DNA of 64,000 nt from Nematostella vectensis (Eukaryota; Cnidaria; Anthozoa; Actiniaria; Edwardsiidae): assembly GCF_932526225.1 (NCBI RefSeq), contig NC_064034.1:1598001-1662000 (forward strand). The letters are read 5' to 3'. The notes below the pieces were generated by a model. It did no database searches. It was not told the origin of the DNA and saw nothing but the letters and a program-made list of their open reading frames with translations. The position numbers were made by a program, and so were the translations under genes. This document shows positions 1-11,882 of the stretch, one piece after another (the first letter of the stretch is position 1; each line of letters begins with the position of its first letter).

Positions 1-3000
1 TGAGTAAACAGTGTACGTGTGTTTGAGTGCATAGCGTGCGTGTGTTTGAGTGCATAGTGTGCGTGTGTTTGAGTGCATAGTGTGCGTGTGTTTGAGTGCA
101 TAGCGTGCGTGTGTTTGAGTGCACAGTGTGCGTGTGTGTGCGTGTTTTTAGTGCATAGTGTGCGTGTGTTTGAGTGCATAGCGTGCGTGTGTTTTAGTGC
201 ATAGCGTGCTTGTGTTTGAATGCATAGTGTGCGTGTGTTTGAGTGCATAGCGTGCGTGTGTTTGAGTGCATAGCGTGCGAATGTTTTAGTGCATAGTGTG
301 CGTGTGTTTGAGTGCATAGCGTGTGTGTGTTTGAGTAAACAGTGTGCGTGTGTTTGAGTGCATAGCGTGCGTGTGTTTGAGTGCATAGTGTGCGTGTGTT
401 TGAGTGCATAGTGTGCGTGTGTTTGAGTGCATAGCGTGCGTGTGTTTGAGTGCATAGCGTGCGTGTGTTTTAGTGCATAGCGTGCGTGTGTTTGAGTGCA
501 TAGTGTGCGTGTGTTTGAGTGCATAGTGTGCGTGTGTTTGAGTGCATAGCGTGCGTGTGTTTGAGTGCATAGCGTGCGTTTGTTTGAGTGCATAGCGTGC
601 GTGTGTTTGAGTGCATAGTGTGCGTGTGTTTGAGTGCACAGTGTGCGTGTGTTTGAGTACATAGTGTGCGCGTGTTTGAGTGCATAGCGTGCGTGTGTTT
701 GAGTGCATAGTGTGCGTGTGTTTGAGTGCATAGCGTGCGTGTGTTTGAGTGCACAGTGTGCGTGTGTGTGCGTGTTTTTAGTGCAAAGTGTGCGTGTGTT
801 TGAGTGCATAGCGTGCGTGTGTTTTAGTGCATAGCGTGCGTGTGTTTGAATGCATAGTGTGCGTGTGTTTGAGTGCATAGCGTGCGTGTGTTTGAGTGCA
901 TAGCGTGCGAATGTTTTAGTGCATAGTGTGCGTGTGTTTGAGTGCATAGCGTGTGTGTGTTTGAGTAAACAGTGTGCGTGTGTTTGAGTGCATAGCGTGC
1001 GTGTGTTTGAGTGCATAGTGTGCGTGTGTTTGAGTGCATAGTGTGCGTGTGTTTGAGTGCATAGCGTGCGTGTGTTTGAGTGCACAGTGTGCGTGTGTGT
1101 GCGTGTTTTTAGTGCATAGTGTGCGTGTGTTTGAGTGCATAGCGTGCGTGTGTTTTAGTGCATAGCGTGCGTGTGTTTGAATGCATAGTGTGCGTGTGTT
1201 TGAGTGCATAGCGTGCGTGTGTTTGAGTGCATAGCGTGCGAATGTTTTAGTGCATAGTGTGCGTGTGTTTGAGTGCTTGGCGTGCGTGTTTTAGTGCATA
1301 GTGTGCGTGTGTTTGAGTGCATAGTGTGCGTGTGTTAGAGTGCACAGTGTGCGTGTGTTTGAGTGCATAGCGTGCGTTTGTTTGAGTGCATTGTGTGCGT
1401 GTGTTTGAGTGCATAGCGTGCGTGTGTTTGAGTGCATAGTGTGCGTGTGTTTGAGTGCATAGTGTGCGTGTGTTTAAGTGCATAGCGTGCGTGTGTTTGA
1501 GTGCATAGCGTGCGAATGTTTTAGTGCATAGTGTGCGTGTGTTTGAGTGCATAGCGTGTGTGTGTTTGAGTAAACAGTGTGCGTGTGTTTGAGTGCATAG
1601 CGTGCGTGTGTTTGAGTGCATAGTGTGCGTGTGTTTGAGTGCATAGTGTGCGTGTGTTTGAGTGCATAGCGTGCGTGTGTTTTAGTGCATAGCGTGCGTG
1701 TGTTTTAGTGCATAGCGTGCGTGTGTTTGAGTGCATAGCGTGCGTGTGTTTGAGTGCATAGTGTGCGTGTGTTTGAGTGCATAGCGTGCGTGTGTTTGAG
1801 TGCATAGCGTGCGTTTGTTTGAGTGCATAGCGTGCGTGTGTTTGAGTGCATAGTGTGCGTGTGTTTGAGTGCACAGTGTGCGTGTGTTTGAGTACATAGT
1901 GTGCGCGTGTTTGAGTGCATAGCGTGCGTGTGTTTGAGTGCATAGTGTGCGTGTGTTTGAGTGCATAGCGTGCGTGTGTTTGAGTGCACAGTGTGCGTGT
2001 GTGTGCGTGTTTTTAGTGCATAGTGTGCGTGTGTTTGAGTGCATAGCGTGCGTGTGTTTTAGTGCATAGCGTGCGTGTGTTTGAATGCATAGTGTGCGTG
2101 TGTTTGAGTGCATAGCGTGCGTGTGTTTGAGTGCATAGCGTGCGAATGTTTTAGTGCATAGTGTGCGTGTGTTTGAGTGCATAGCGTGTGTGTGTTTGAG
2201 TGCATAGTGTGCGCGTGTTTGAGTGCATAGCGTGCGTTTGTTTGAGTGCATAGCGTGCGTTTGTTTGAGTGCATAGCGTGCGTGTGTTTGAGTGCATAGT
2301 GTGCGTGTGTTTGAGTGCATAGCGTGCGTGTGTTTGAGTGCATAGTGTGCGTGTGTTTGAGTGCATAGCGTAAGTGTGTTTGAGTGCATAGTGTGCGTGT
2401 GTTTGAGTGCATAGTGTGCGTGTGTTTGAGTGCATAGCGTGTGTGTGTTTGAGTGCATAGTGTGCGTGTGTTTGAGTGCATAGTGTGCGTGTGTTTGAGT
2501 GCATAGTGTGCGTGTGTTTGAGTGCATAGCGTGTGTGTGTTTGAGTAAACAGTGTGCGTGTGTTTGAGTGCATAGTGTGCGTGTGTTTGAGTGCATAGTG
2601 TGATTGTGTTTGGGTGCAAAGCGTGTGTGTGTTTGAGTGCACAGTGTGCGTGTGTTTGAGTGCATAGCGTGCGTGTGTTTGAGTGCATAGTGTGCGTGTG
2701 TTTGAGTGCATAGTGTGCGTGTGTTTGAGTGCATAGCGTGCGTGTGTTTGAGAGCATAGCGTGCGTGTGTTTTAGTGCATAGCGTGCGTGTGTTTGAGTG
2801 CATAGCGTGTGTGTGTTTGAGTGCACAGTGTGCGTGTGTTTGAGTGCATAGCGTGCGTGTTTTAGTGCATAGTGTGCGTGTGTTTGAGTGCATAGCGTGC
2901 GTGCGTTTGAGTGCACAGTGTGATTGTGTTTGGGTGCAAAGCGTGTGTGTGTTTGAGTGCACAGTGTGCGTGTGTTTGAGTGCATATTGTGCGTGTGTTT

Positions 3001-6000
3001 GAGTGCATAGTGTGCGTGTGATTGAGTGCACAGTGTGCGTGTGTGTGCGTGTGTTTTAGTGCATAGTGTGCGTGTGTTTGAGTGCATAGCGTGCGTGTGT
3101 TTGAGTGCATAGCGTGCGTGTGTTTTAGTGCATAGTGTGCGTGTGTTTGAGTGCATAGCGTGCGTGTGTTTGAGTGCATAGCGTGTGTGTGTTTGAGTGC
3201 ATAGCGTGCGTGTGTTTGAGTTCATAGTGTGCGTGTTTTTGAGTGCATAGTGTGCGTGTGTTTGAGTGCACAGTGTGCGTGTGTTTGAGTGCATAGCGTG
3301 CGTTTGTTTGAGTGCATAGTTGTGTGCGTATGTTTGAGTGAATTGTGTGCGTGTGTTTGAGTGCATAGTGTGCGTGTGTTTGAGTGCATAGCGTGTGTGT
3401 GTGTGAGTGCACAGTGTGCGTGTGTTTGAGTGCTTGGCGTGCGTGTTTTAGTGCATAGTGTGCGTGTGTTTGAGTGCATAGTGTGCGTGTGTTAGAGTGC
3501 ACAGTGTGCGTGTGTTTGAGTGCATAGCGTGCGTTTGTTTGAGTGCATTGTGTGCGTGTGTTTGAGTGCATAGCGTGCGTGTGTTTGAGTGCATAGTGTG
3601 CGTGTGTTTGAGTGCATAGTGTGCGTGTGTTTGAGTGCATAGCGTGCGTGTGTTTGAGTGCATAGCGTGCGTGTGTTTTAGTGCATAGCGTGCGTGTGTT
3701 TTAGTGCATAGCGTGCGTGTGTTTGAATGCATAGTGTGCGTGTGTTTGAGTGCATAGCGTGCGTGTGTTTGAGTGCATAGCGTGCGAATGTTTTAGTGCA
3801 TAGTGTGCGTGTGTTTGAGTGCATAGCGTGTGTGTGTTTGAGTAAACAGTGTACGTGTGTTTGAGTGCATAGCGTGCGTGTGTTTGAGTGCATAGTGTGC
3901 GTGTGTTTGAGTGCATAGTGTGCGTGTGTTTGAGTGCATAGCGTGCGTGTGTTTGAGTGCACAGTGTGCGTGTGTGTGCGTGTTTTTAGTGCATAGTGTG
4001 CGTGTGTTTGAGTGCATAGCGTGCGTGTGTTTTAGTGCATAGCGTGCTTGTGTTTGAATGCATAGTGTGCGTGTGTTTGAGTGCATAGCGTGCGTGTGTT
4101 TGAGTGCATAGCGTGCGAATGTTTTAGTGCATAGTGTGCGTGTGTTTGAGTGCATAGCGTGTGTGTGTTTGAGTAAACAGTGTGCGTGTGTTTGAGTGCA
4201 TAGCGTGCGTGTGTTTGAGTGCATAGTGTGCGTGTGTTTGAGTGCATAGTGTGCGTGTGTTTGAGTGCATAGCGTGCGTGTGTTTGAGTGCATAGCGTGC
4301 GTGTGTTTTAGTGCATAGCGTGCGTGTGTTTGAGTGCATAGTGTGCGTGTGTTTGAGTGCATAGTGTGCGTGTGTTTGAGTGCATAGCGTGCGTGTGTTT
4401 GAGTGCATAGCGTGCGTTTGTTTGAGTGCATAGCGTGCGTGTGTTTGAGTGCATAGTGTGCGTGTGTTTGAGTGCACAGTGTGCGTGTGTTTGAGTACAT
4501 AGTGTGCGCGTGTTTGAGTGCATAGCGTGCGTGTGTTTGAGTGCATAGTGTGCGTGTGTTTGAGTGCATAGCGTGCGTGTGTTTGAGTGCACAGTGTGCG
4601 TGTGTGTGCGTGTTTTTAGTGCAAAGTGTGCGTGTGTTTGAGTGCATAGCGTGCGTGTGTTTTAGTGCATAGCGTGCGTGTGTTTGAATGCATAGTGTGC
4701 GTGTGTTTGAGTGCATAGCGTGCGTGTGTTTGAGTGCATAGCGTGCGAATGTTTTAGTGCATAGTGTGCGTGTGTTTGAGTGCATAGCGTGTGTGTGTTT
4801 GAGTAAACAGTGTGCGTGTGTTTGAGTGCATAGCGTGCGTGTGTTTGAGTGCATAGTGTGCGTGTGTTTGAGTGCATAGTGTGCGTGTGTTTGAGTGCAT
4901 AGCGTGCGTGTGTTTGAGTGCACAGTGTGCGTGTGTGTGCGTGTTTTTAGTGCATAGTGTGCGTGTGTTTGAGTGCATAGCGTGCGTGTGTTTTAGTGCA
5001 TAGCGTGCGTGTGTTTGAATGCATAGTGTGCGTGTGTTTGAGTGCATAGCGTGCGTGTGTTTGAGTGCATAGCGTGCGAATGTTTTAGTGCATAGTGTGC
5101 GTGTGTTTGAGTGCTTGGCGTGCGTGTTTTAGTGCATAGTGTGCGTGTGTTTGAGTGCATAGTGTGCGTGTGTTAGAGTGCACAGTGTGCGTGTGTTTGA
5201 GTGCATAGCGTGCGTTTGTTTGAGTGCATTGTGTGCGTGTGTTTGAGTGCATAGCGTGCGTGTGTTTGAGTGCATAGTGTGCGTGTGTTTGAGTGCATAG
5301 TGTGCGTGTGTTTGAGTGCATATTGTGCGTGTGTTTGAGTGCATAGTGTGCGTGTGATTGAGTGCACAGTGTGCGTGTGTGTGCGTGTGTTTGAGTGCAT
5401 AGTGTGCGTGTTTTTGAATGCATAGTGTGCGTGTGTTTTAGTGCATAGTGTGCGTGTGTTTGAGTGCATAGCGTGCGTGTGTTTGAGTGCATAGCGTGCG
5501 TGTGTTTTAGTGCATAGTGTGCGTGTGTTTGAGTGCATAGCGTGCGTGTGTTTGAGTGCATAGCGTGTGTGTGTTTGAGTGCATAGCGTGCGTGTGTTTG
5601 AGTTCATAGTGTGCGTGTTTTTGAGTGCATAGTGTGCGTGTGTTTGAGTGCACAGTGTGCGTGTGTTTGAGTGCATAGCGTGCGTTTGTTTGAGTGCATA
5701 GTTGTGTGCGTATGTTTGAGTGAATTGTGTGCGTGTGTTTGAGTGCATAGTGTGCGTGTGTTTGAGTGCATAGCGTGTGTGTGTGTGAGTGCACAGTGTG
5801 CGTGTGTTTGAGTGCTTGGCGTGCGTGTTTTAGTGCATAGTGTGCGTGTGTTTGAGTGCATAGTGTGCGTGTGTTAGAGTGCACAGTGTGCGTGTGTTTG
5901 AGTGCATAGCGTGCGTTTGTTTGAGTGCATTGTGTGCGTGTGTTTGAGTGCATAGCGTGCGTGTGTTTGAGTGCATAGTGTGCGTGTGTTTGAGTGCATA

Positions 6001-8800
6001 GTGTGCGTGTGTTTGAGTGCATAGCGTGCGTGTGTTTGAGTGCATAGCGTGCGTGTGTTTGAGTGCATAGCGTGCGTGTGTTTTAGTGCATAGCGTGCGT
6101 GTGTTTTAGTGCATAGTGTGCGTGTGTTTGAGTGCATAGCGTGCGTGTGTTTGAGTGCATAGCGTGCGAATGTTTTAGTGCATAGTGTGCGTGTGTTTGA
6201 GTGCATAGCGTGTGTGTGTTTGAGTAAACAGTGTGCGTGTGTTTGAGTGCATAGCGTGCGTGTGTTTGAGTGCATAGTGTGCGTGTGTTTGAGTGCATAG
6301 TGTGCGTGTGTTTGAGTGCATAGCGTGCGTGTGTTTGAGTGCACAGTGTGCGTGTGTGTGCGTGTTTTTAGTGCATAGTGTGCGTGTGTTTGAGTGCATA
6401 GCGTGCGTGTGTTTTAGTGCATAGCGTGCGTGTGTTTGAATGCATAGTGTACGTGTGTTTGAGTGCATAGCGTGCGTGTGTTTGAGTGCATAGCGTGCGA
6501 ATGTTTTAGTGCATAGTGTGCGTGTGTTTGAGTGCATAGCGTGTGTGTGTTTGAGTAAACAGTGTGCGTGTGTTTGAGTGCATAGCGTGCGTGTGTTTGA
6601 GTGCATAGTGTGCGTGTGTTTGAGTGCATAGTGTGCGTGTGTTTGAGTGCATAGCGTGCGTGTGTTTGAGTGCATAGCGTGCGTGTGTTTTAGTGCATAG
6701 CGTGCGTGTGTTTGAGTGCATAGTGTGCGTGTGTTTGAGTGCATAGTGTGCGTGTGTTTGAGTGCATAGCGTGCGTGTGTTTGAGTGCATAGCGTGCGTT
6801 TGTTTGAGTGCATAGCGTGCGTGTGTTTGAGTGCATAGTGTGCGTGTGTTTGAGTGCACAGTGTGCGTGTGTTTGAGTACATAGTGTGCGCGTGTTTGAG
6901 TGCATAGCGTGCGTGTGTTTGAGTGCATAGTGTGCGTGTGTTTGAGTGCATAGCGTGCGTGTGTTTGAGTGCACAGTGTGCGTGTGTGTGCGTGTTTTTA
7001 GTGCATAGTGTGCGTGTGTTTGAGTGCATAGCGTGCGTGTGTTTTAGTTCATAGCGTGCGTGTGTTTGAATGCATAGTGTGCGTGTGTTTAAGTGCATAG
7101 CGTGCGTGTGTTTGAGTGCATAGCGTGCGAATGTTTTAGTGCATAGTGTGCGTGTGTTTGAGTGCATAGCGTGTGTGTGTTTGAGTAAACAGTGTGCGTG
7201 TGTTTGAGTGCATAGCGTGCGTGTGTTTGAGTGCATAGTGTGCGTGTGTTTGAGTGCATAGTGTGCGTGTGTTTGAGTGCATAGCGTGCGTGTGTTTTAG
7301 TGCATAGCGTGCGTGTGTTTTAGTGCATAGCGTGCGTGTGTTTGAGTGCATAGCGTGCGTGTGTTTGAGTGCATAGTGTGCGTGTGTTTGAGTGCATAGC
7401 GTGCGTGTGTTTGAGTGCATAGCGTGCGTTTGTTTGAGTGCATAGCGTGCGTGTGTTTGAGTGCATAGTGTGCGTGTGTTTGAGTGCACAGTGTGCGTGT
7501 GTTTGAGTACATAGTGTGCGCGTGTTTGAGTGCATAGCGTGCGTGTGTTTGAGTGCATAGTGTGCGTGTGTTTGAGTGCATAGCGTGCGTGTGTTTGAGT
7601 GCACAGTGTGCGTGTGTGTGCGTGTTTTTAGTGCATAGTGTGCGTGTGTTTGAGTGCATAGCGTGCGTGTGTTTTAGTGCATAGCGTGCGTGTGTTTGAA
7701 TGCATAGTGTGCGTGTGTTTGAGTGCATAGCGTGCGTGTGTTTGAGTGCATAGCGTGCGAATGTTTTAGTGCATAGTGTGCGTGTGTTTGAGTGCATAGC
7801 GTGTGTGTGTTTGAGTGCATAGTGTGCGCGTGTTTGAGTGCATAGCGTGCGTTTGTTTGAGTGCATAGCGTGCGTTTGTTTGAGTGCATAGCGTGCGTGT
7901 GTTTGAGTGCATAGTGTGCGTGTGTTTGAGTGCATAGCGTGCGTGTGTTTGAGTGCATAGTGTGCGTGTGTTTGAGTGCATAGCGTAAGTGTGTTTGAGT
8001 GCATAGTGTGCGTGTGTTTGAGTGCATAGTGTGCGTGTGTTTGAGTGCATAGCGTGTGTGTGTTTGAGTGCATAGTGTGCGTGTGTTTGAGTGCATAGTG
8101 TGCGTGTGTTTGAGTGCATAGTGTGCGTGTGTTTGAGTGCATAGCGTGTGTGTGTTTGAGTAAACAGTGTGCGTGTGTTTGAGTGCATAGTGTGCGTGTG
8201 TTTGAGTGCATAGTGTGATTGTGTTTGGGTGCAAAGCGTGTGTGTGTTTGAGTGCACAGTGTGCGTGTGTTTGAGTGCATAGCGTGCGTGTGTTTGAGTG
8301 CATAGTGTGCGTGTGTTTGAGTGCATAGTGTGCGTGTGTTTGAGTGCATAGCGTGCGTGTGTTTGAGAGCATAGCGTGCGTGTGTTTTAGTGCATAGCGT
8401 GCGTGTGTTTGAGTGCATAGCGTGTGTGTGTTTGAGTGCACAGTGTGCGTGTGTTTGAGTGCATAGCGTGCGTGTTTTAGTGCATAGTGTGCGTGTGTTT
8501 GAGTGCATAGCGTGCGTGCGTTTGAGTGCACAGTGTGCGTGTTTGAGTGCATAGCGTGTGTGTGTTTGAGTGCACAGTGTGCGTGTGTTTGAGTGCATAG
8601 CGTGCGTGTGTTTGAGGGCATGGTGTGCGTGTGTTTGAGTGCATATTGTGCGTGTGTTTGAGTGCATAGTGTGCGTGTGTTTGAGTGCATAGCGTGCGTG
8701 TTTTTCCGTGTATAGTGTGCGTGTATTTGAGTGCATGCTGTGCGTGTGTTTAAGTGCATAGTGTGCGTGTGTTTAAGTGTATAGTGTACGTGTAAATGAG
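1..8800. repeat. 23-bp satellite array with nested higher-order duplications
   Basis: The whole block is built from a GT-rich 23-bp unit (core tgtgcgtgtgtttgagtgca plus ta/tag), with scattered variants (21-bp, 24-bp, gaatgttttagtgc, gagtaaacagtg). Rare variants recur at fixed distances. Positions 1 to about 1400 reappear 3838 bp later, about 1500-2840 reappears 5615 bp later, about 3125-3640 reappears 2382 bp later, and blocks also recur 630 bp apart. The minus strand has no stop in any of three frames, because a 23-bp unit read three times cycles through all frames. The resulting long open frames (up to 479 codons of His/Thr/Cys-rich sequence) follow from the repeat and are not called as genes. 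The array decays at about 8690-8800. Confidence 0.97.
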
Positions 8801-9172
8801 ATAGCGAACCAATCAATGCGCGCGTTCTTAAGAAGTTCCCGCCATGTATATACTTATATAGTATAGTTTATTAGATTGGACGCATGAAAGAGGCTGTAGG
8901 AATGGGTTTTCAGGCGACCTATTAAACCACGAGATCCCTCTGAATTATCGTATTATAAATCGTTAGTTCTTTTTGCGCCGTTTTCAACGCGCTCTCTGTG
9001 TTCAAATCCGGTCGAATGATGCCGCGAAATGTGAGCTATAGTTACGACATGAGCAAAGCCGACGCGCTTACAAGGGCACGAGCCCGAAACGACGATTTAA
9101 CAACGTGTTCGACTGAGCCTGACCAAGTATGTTCCTTCTGTCCGAGTACAATATTGCGACTGAAAAAAGAGA
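8801..9172. other. Unique spacer, no supported gene
   Basis: Unique sequence between the satellite and the 25-bp array. A 75-codon plus-strand frame starts at 8998 and ends inside the 25-bp repeat. It has no recognisable domain, so I do not call it a gene. Confidence 0.6.
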
Positions 9173-9463
9173 TAAATTCAGACTGGGAGCACTGGTATAA
9201 ATTCAGACTGGGAGCACTGATATAAATTCAGACTGGGAGCACTGATATAAATTCAGACTGGGAGCACTGGTATAAATTCAGACTGGGAGCACTGGTATAA
9301 ATTCAGACTGGGAGCACTGGTATAAATTCAGACTGGGAGCACTGGTATAAATTCAGACTGGGAGCACTGATATAAATTCAGACTGGGAGCACTGATATAA
9401 ATTCAGACTGGGAGCACTGGTATAAATTCAGACTGGGAGCACTGATATAAATTCAGACTGGGA
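9173..9463. repeat. 25-bp minisatellite
   Basis: About 11-12 copies of a 25-bp unit with core aattcagactgggagcactg. Copies differ mainly by a g/a change (ctggtat versus ctgatat). The last copy breaks down at ggaatgcg. Confidence 0.95.
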
Positions 9464-9820
9464 ATGCGTACGCTTGCAGTTACGGTTATGGACTGTCAGC
9501 ACACCTTGCAAGGGATTATGGGCGAAATGATCTTTCCCTCATAAGCTGATTACCAATTGTAATTTGATAAAAATTATCAGTACATGATCCCATTTTAAAT
9601 TTGACAAATAAGTATCAAAGTTGACCTTTTTTTATGATATTGAAAAAATTGGATTATCTTGACGGTGGTTGTATAGATCATTAGATCATTGGCAGGCTCC
9701 CTAACCGCCGCAGAATTCAAAAGAATGGCCAACTATTTTAAATTCCATGAGTAAGCACACCCCTCTCCACCCCCCTCAACAAATCCTGGATATATAAGCA
9801 TGGCGGGCAGTAAGAAAAAA

Positions 9821-10028
9821 AGTGATGTTTCTATGAACTCTTTTAGTGAGAAATAGAGTGATGTTTCTATGAAATCTTTTAGTAAGAAATAGAGTGATGT
9901 TTCTATAAAATCTTTTAGTAAGAAATAGAGTGATGTTTCTATGAACTCTTTTAGTAAGAAATAGAGTGATGTTTCTATGAACTCTTTTAGTAAATAATAG
10001 AGTGATGTTTCTATGAACTCTTTTAGAG
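9821..10028. repeat. 36-bp minisatellite at the 3' edge of GPCR 1
   Basis: About six copies of a 36-bp unit (core gatgtttctatgaactcttt, then tagtaagaaatagagt). The period is a multiple of three, so on the minus strand a repeated peptide frame stays open. The last partial unit runs into the stop codon of the receptor gene at 10023-10025. Confidence 0.93.
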
Positions 10029-11882
10029 ATGTCTCTTGCAACGTAGTTTCCGGAAACAGCCAATAAATATGTGCTTGAATTCGCGCCGAAATTCCTCCAT
10101 CCTCCAGGCGTACAGAATCGGGTTCATCACACTGTTGGTGTAAATGAGAATCCTGAGCCACAGCCTCGCAGTGCTTGTGTGCAGAGTCTCAGGACGGAAC
10201 ATGTGATAGAATATCAGTACGATACGAGGATAGACCAGCAGAATGAAAGAGCTAATGACTATTGCTATCGCCTTTGCAGTCCTCTTATCGTCTGACGAGT
10301 ACGTGTGATCGTGAAGATGGAACACGGAGGATGCTCTCTTGCGGATAGCATTGATAGGGCGTACTACCAGGATGCTGGGCGAACGACTCTTGCGTCCACA
10401 CCCTGACATGCTTATAGATGATGTGGACAGGGTGTCATCACCGTAGAGGTTGAGAGTGTTGCCGGACAGGTGCACGGGTGTCGCGCAATCACTTTGGTGA
10501 TCGTGACCAAGTGACGGAAGCTCCTCGGAGGAATGAGGTCTTTCCTCAGTGAGCATTGTTACACGTCTTTTCATGCCATCGCTACCTCTTTTATCTGTAA
10601 GAGATGATTGCGAAGGACTTTCCGTGCCGCGTATATAAGAACCATGTGGTTTATCTGTATCGATTGAATTCCGTGTAAGAGATGATTGCAATAGCGTTTC
10701 CGTGGAGCGTATATAGGAATCCTGTTGTTTATCTGTACCGATTGTATTCCGTGTAAGAGATGATTGCAATGGAGTTTCCGTGCCGCGTATATAAGAACCC
10801 TGTGGTTTATCTGTACCATTTGAATTCCGTGACCATACAGGGCTGAGTAAGAGTGATGTCTGTGACTGCTGTTTTATTCCCTCCGATTCGGTAGATTGCT
10901 TGAGGAGTGCGTGATAGCCGTTATGTGTAAAACTGGATATCGCTGCGCGCCGCGCGTGTTTTTGCGGGGTGCTGTTCACTGTTTCGCGCGCTGTCTCGCA
11001 CGAGTCATCGCTGGGTATCAAAACATCACTCAATGTCCTTTCGTCTGTACCTACAGCAGATCCCCTTTTACTAATAAAACTTTCAGTGCTTATTGGCGAA
11101 TCCTCTTCTCTATTTGTATCGTAACTAAGGTTCTCATCTACCTTCAGTAACGAGGAGTATTTTCGCGAAGGCGTTTCCTCACTTGTACCTTCCTCCGCGG
11201 GAGTGGCGAAAGGGGCCTCTGTACTTGAGTTCCTATAAGGCCTCCCTGCCTCGTCCAACTTGATCTTTATTTTCATCCTATAGCGCGTTTGGCGCCGAAC
11301 GATGACAAAAATATAACAATAAGATACGACGATAATGGCGGTCATAGATAGTGAAAATACAGAGAATTCGATCATTCCTCTTGGAGAAGAAACCTCGGGG
11401 AATTCACCAATTATTGTCAAGAAAATAGACAAAAACCACGCCGCGAATATAACGCTAAGCGACGTGGGTGCAGAGTAACGCAGCTTTGTTCGGTAGCGTA
11501 AAGGAAACTTTAAGGCTATCAAGCGATCCACACTCATAAGGGCAAGGTTAGCGAAGGAGGCGAGAATGGTCGCTCTTCCGATGAACACCACCACGTCGAG
11601 TAGGATTTTCGGTAGTTGGTGTGACTTGCCCAGCGAACTCCACAAGTGTTGTACAGCGCGCACAGGTACCAGGATTGCAGTCACTAAAAGATCCGCTACA
11701 GACAGCGATACAACATAATAGTTAGTCGCGAATCTGAGTCTTGGGTTACGCATCACTGCAATAAATGGGAGGAGGTTGCCGATAGTCCCCATGAAAAAGA
11801 TAACCACTTCAAAACTCCCAATCGCAAACAGAGAAGTACGGCTGATCCCTTGTGATTCTGTTGAATTCATCACGCTAGCCAT
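10023..11882 (-). CDS. Rhodopsin-like (class A) GPCR with very long third intracellular loop
   Basis: Single-exon, 619-aa seven-transmembrane receptor of the plasma membrane. Class A marks are visible: GxxGN of TM1 (N36), LSVADLLV of TM2 (D64), a DRL variant of the DRY motif at the end of TM3 (119-121), a proline kink in TM6 and NPILY in TM7 (587-591), followed by a basic helix-8 region. The loop between TM5 and TM6 is over 300 residues, Ser/Thr-rich, and holds three copies of a 26-residue (78-bp) repeat around DKPQGSYIRGTETPLQSSLT. No cysteine sits at the usual TM3 start (3.25) or in the second extracellular loop, so the conserved disulfide appears absent. The first Met precedes an N-glycosylation site (NST) and TM1 by a normal distance. 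The stop lies in the edge of a minisatellite. Ligand unknown; it resembles the lineage-specific orphan receptors common in cnidarians (inference). Confidence 0.93.
   Translation of the reverse strand: MASVMNSTESQGISRTSLFAIGSFEVVIFFMGTIGNLLPFIAVMRNPRLRFATNYYVVSLSVADLLVTAILVPVRAVQHLWSSLGKSHQLPKILLDVVVFIGRATILASFANLALMSVDRLIALKFPLRYRTKLRYSAPTSLSVIFAAWFLSIFLTIIGEFPEVSSPRGMIEFSVFSLSMTAIIVVSYCYIFVIVRRQTRYRMKIKIKLDEAGRPYRNSSTEAPFATPAEEGTSEETPSRKYSSLLKVDENLSYDTNREEDSPISTESFISKRGSAVGTDERTLSDVLIPSDDSCETARETVNSTPQKHARRAAISSFTHNGYHALLKQSTESEGIKQQSQTSLLLSPVWSRNSNGTDKPQGSYIRGTETPLQSSLTRNTIGTDKQQDSYIRSTETLLQSSLTRNSIDTDKPHGSYIRGTESPSQSSLTDKRGSDGMKRRVTMLTEERPHSSEELPSLGHDHQSDCATPVHLSGNTLNLYGDDTLSTSSISMSGCGRKSRSPSILVVRPINAIRKRASSVFHLHDHTYSSDDKRTAKAIAIVISSFILLVYPRIVLIFYHMFRPETLHTSTARLWLRILIYTNSVMNPILYAWRMEEFRREFKHIFIGCFRKLRCKRHL
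10600..10835 (-). repeat. 78-bp in-frame coding repeat in GPCR 1 loop 3
   Basis: Three direct copies of a 78-bp unit (26 codons) within the third intracellular loop. Recurring landmarks (gaattccgtg, gtatataag, tttatctgta) are spaced 78 bp apart. The period keeps the frame, so copy number can vary without breaking the receptor. Copies keep the S/T-rich, GTDK and SYIRG words, with substitutions between them. Confidence 0.85.

Noticed and set aside
1682-8816. Long minus-strand open frames (up to 479 codons) in the satellite
   Set aside because: They arise from a stop-free 23-bp unit in every frame; composition is a pure His/Thr/Cys cycle with no domain, start context or splice signals.
9733-10161. 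142-codon minus-strand frame overlapping the receptor tail
   Set aside because: It combines an out-of-frame reading of GPCR 1 with the 36-bp repeat; no independent support.
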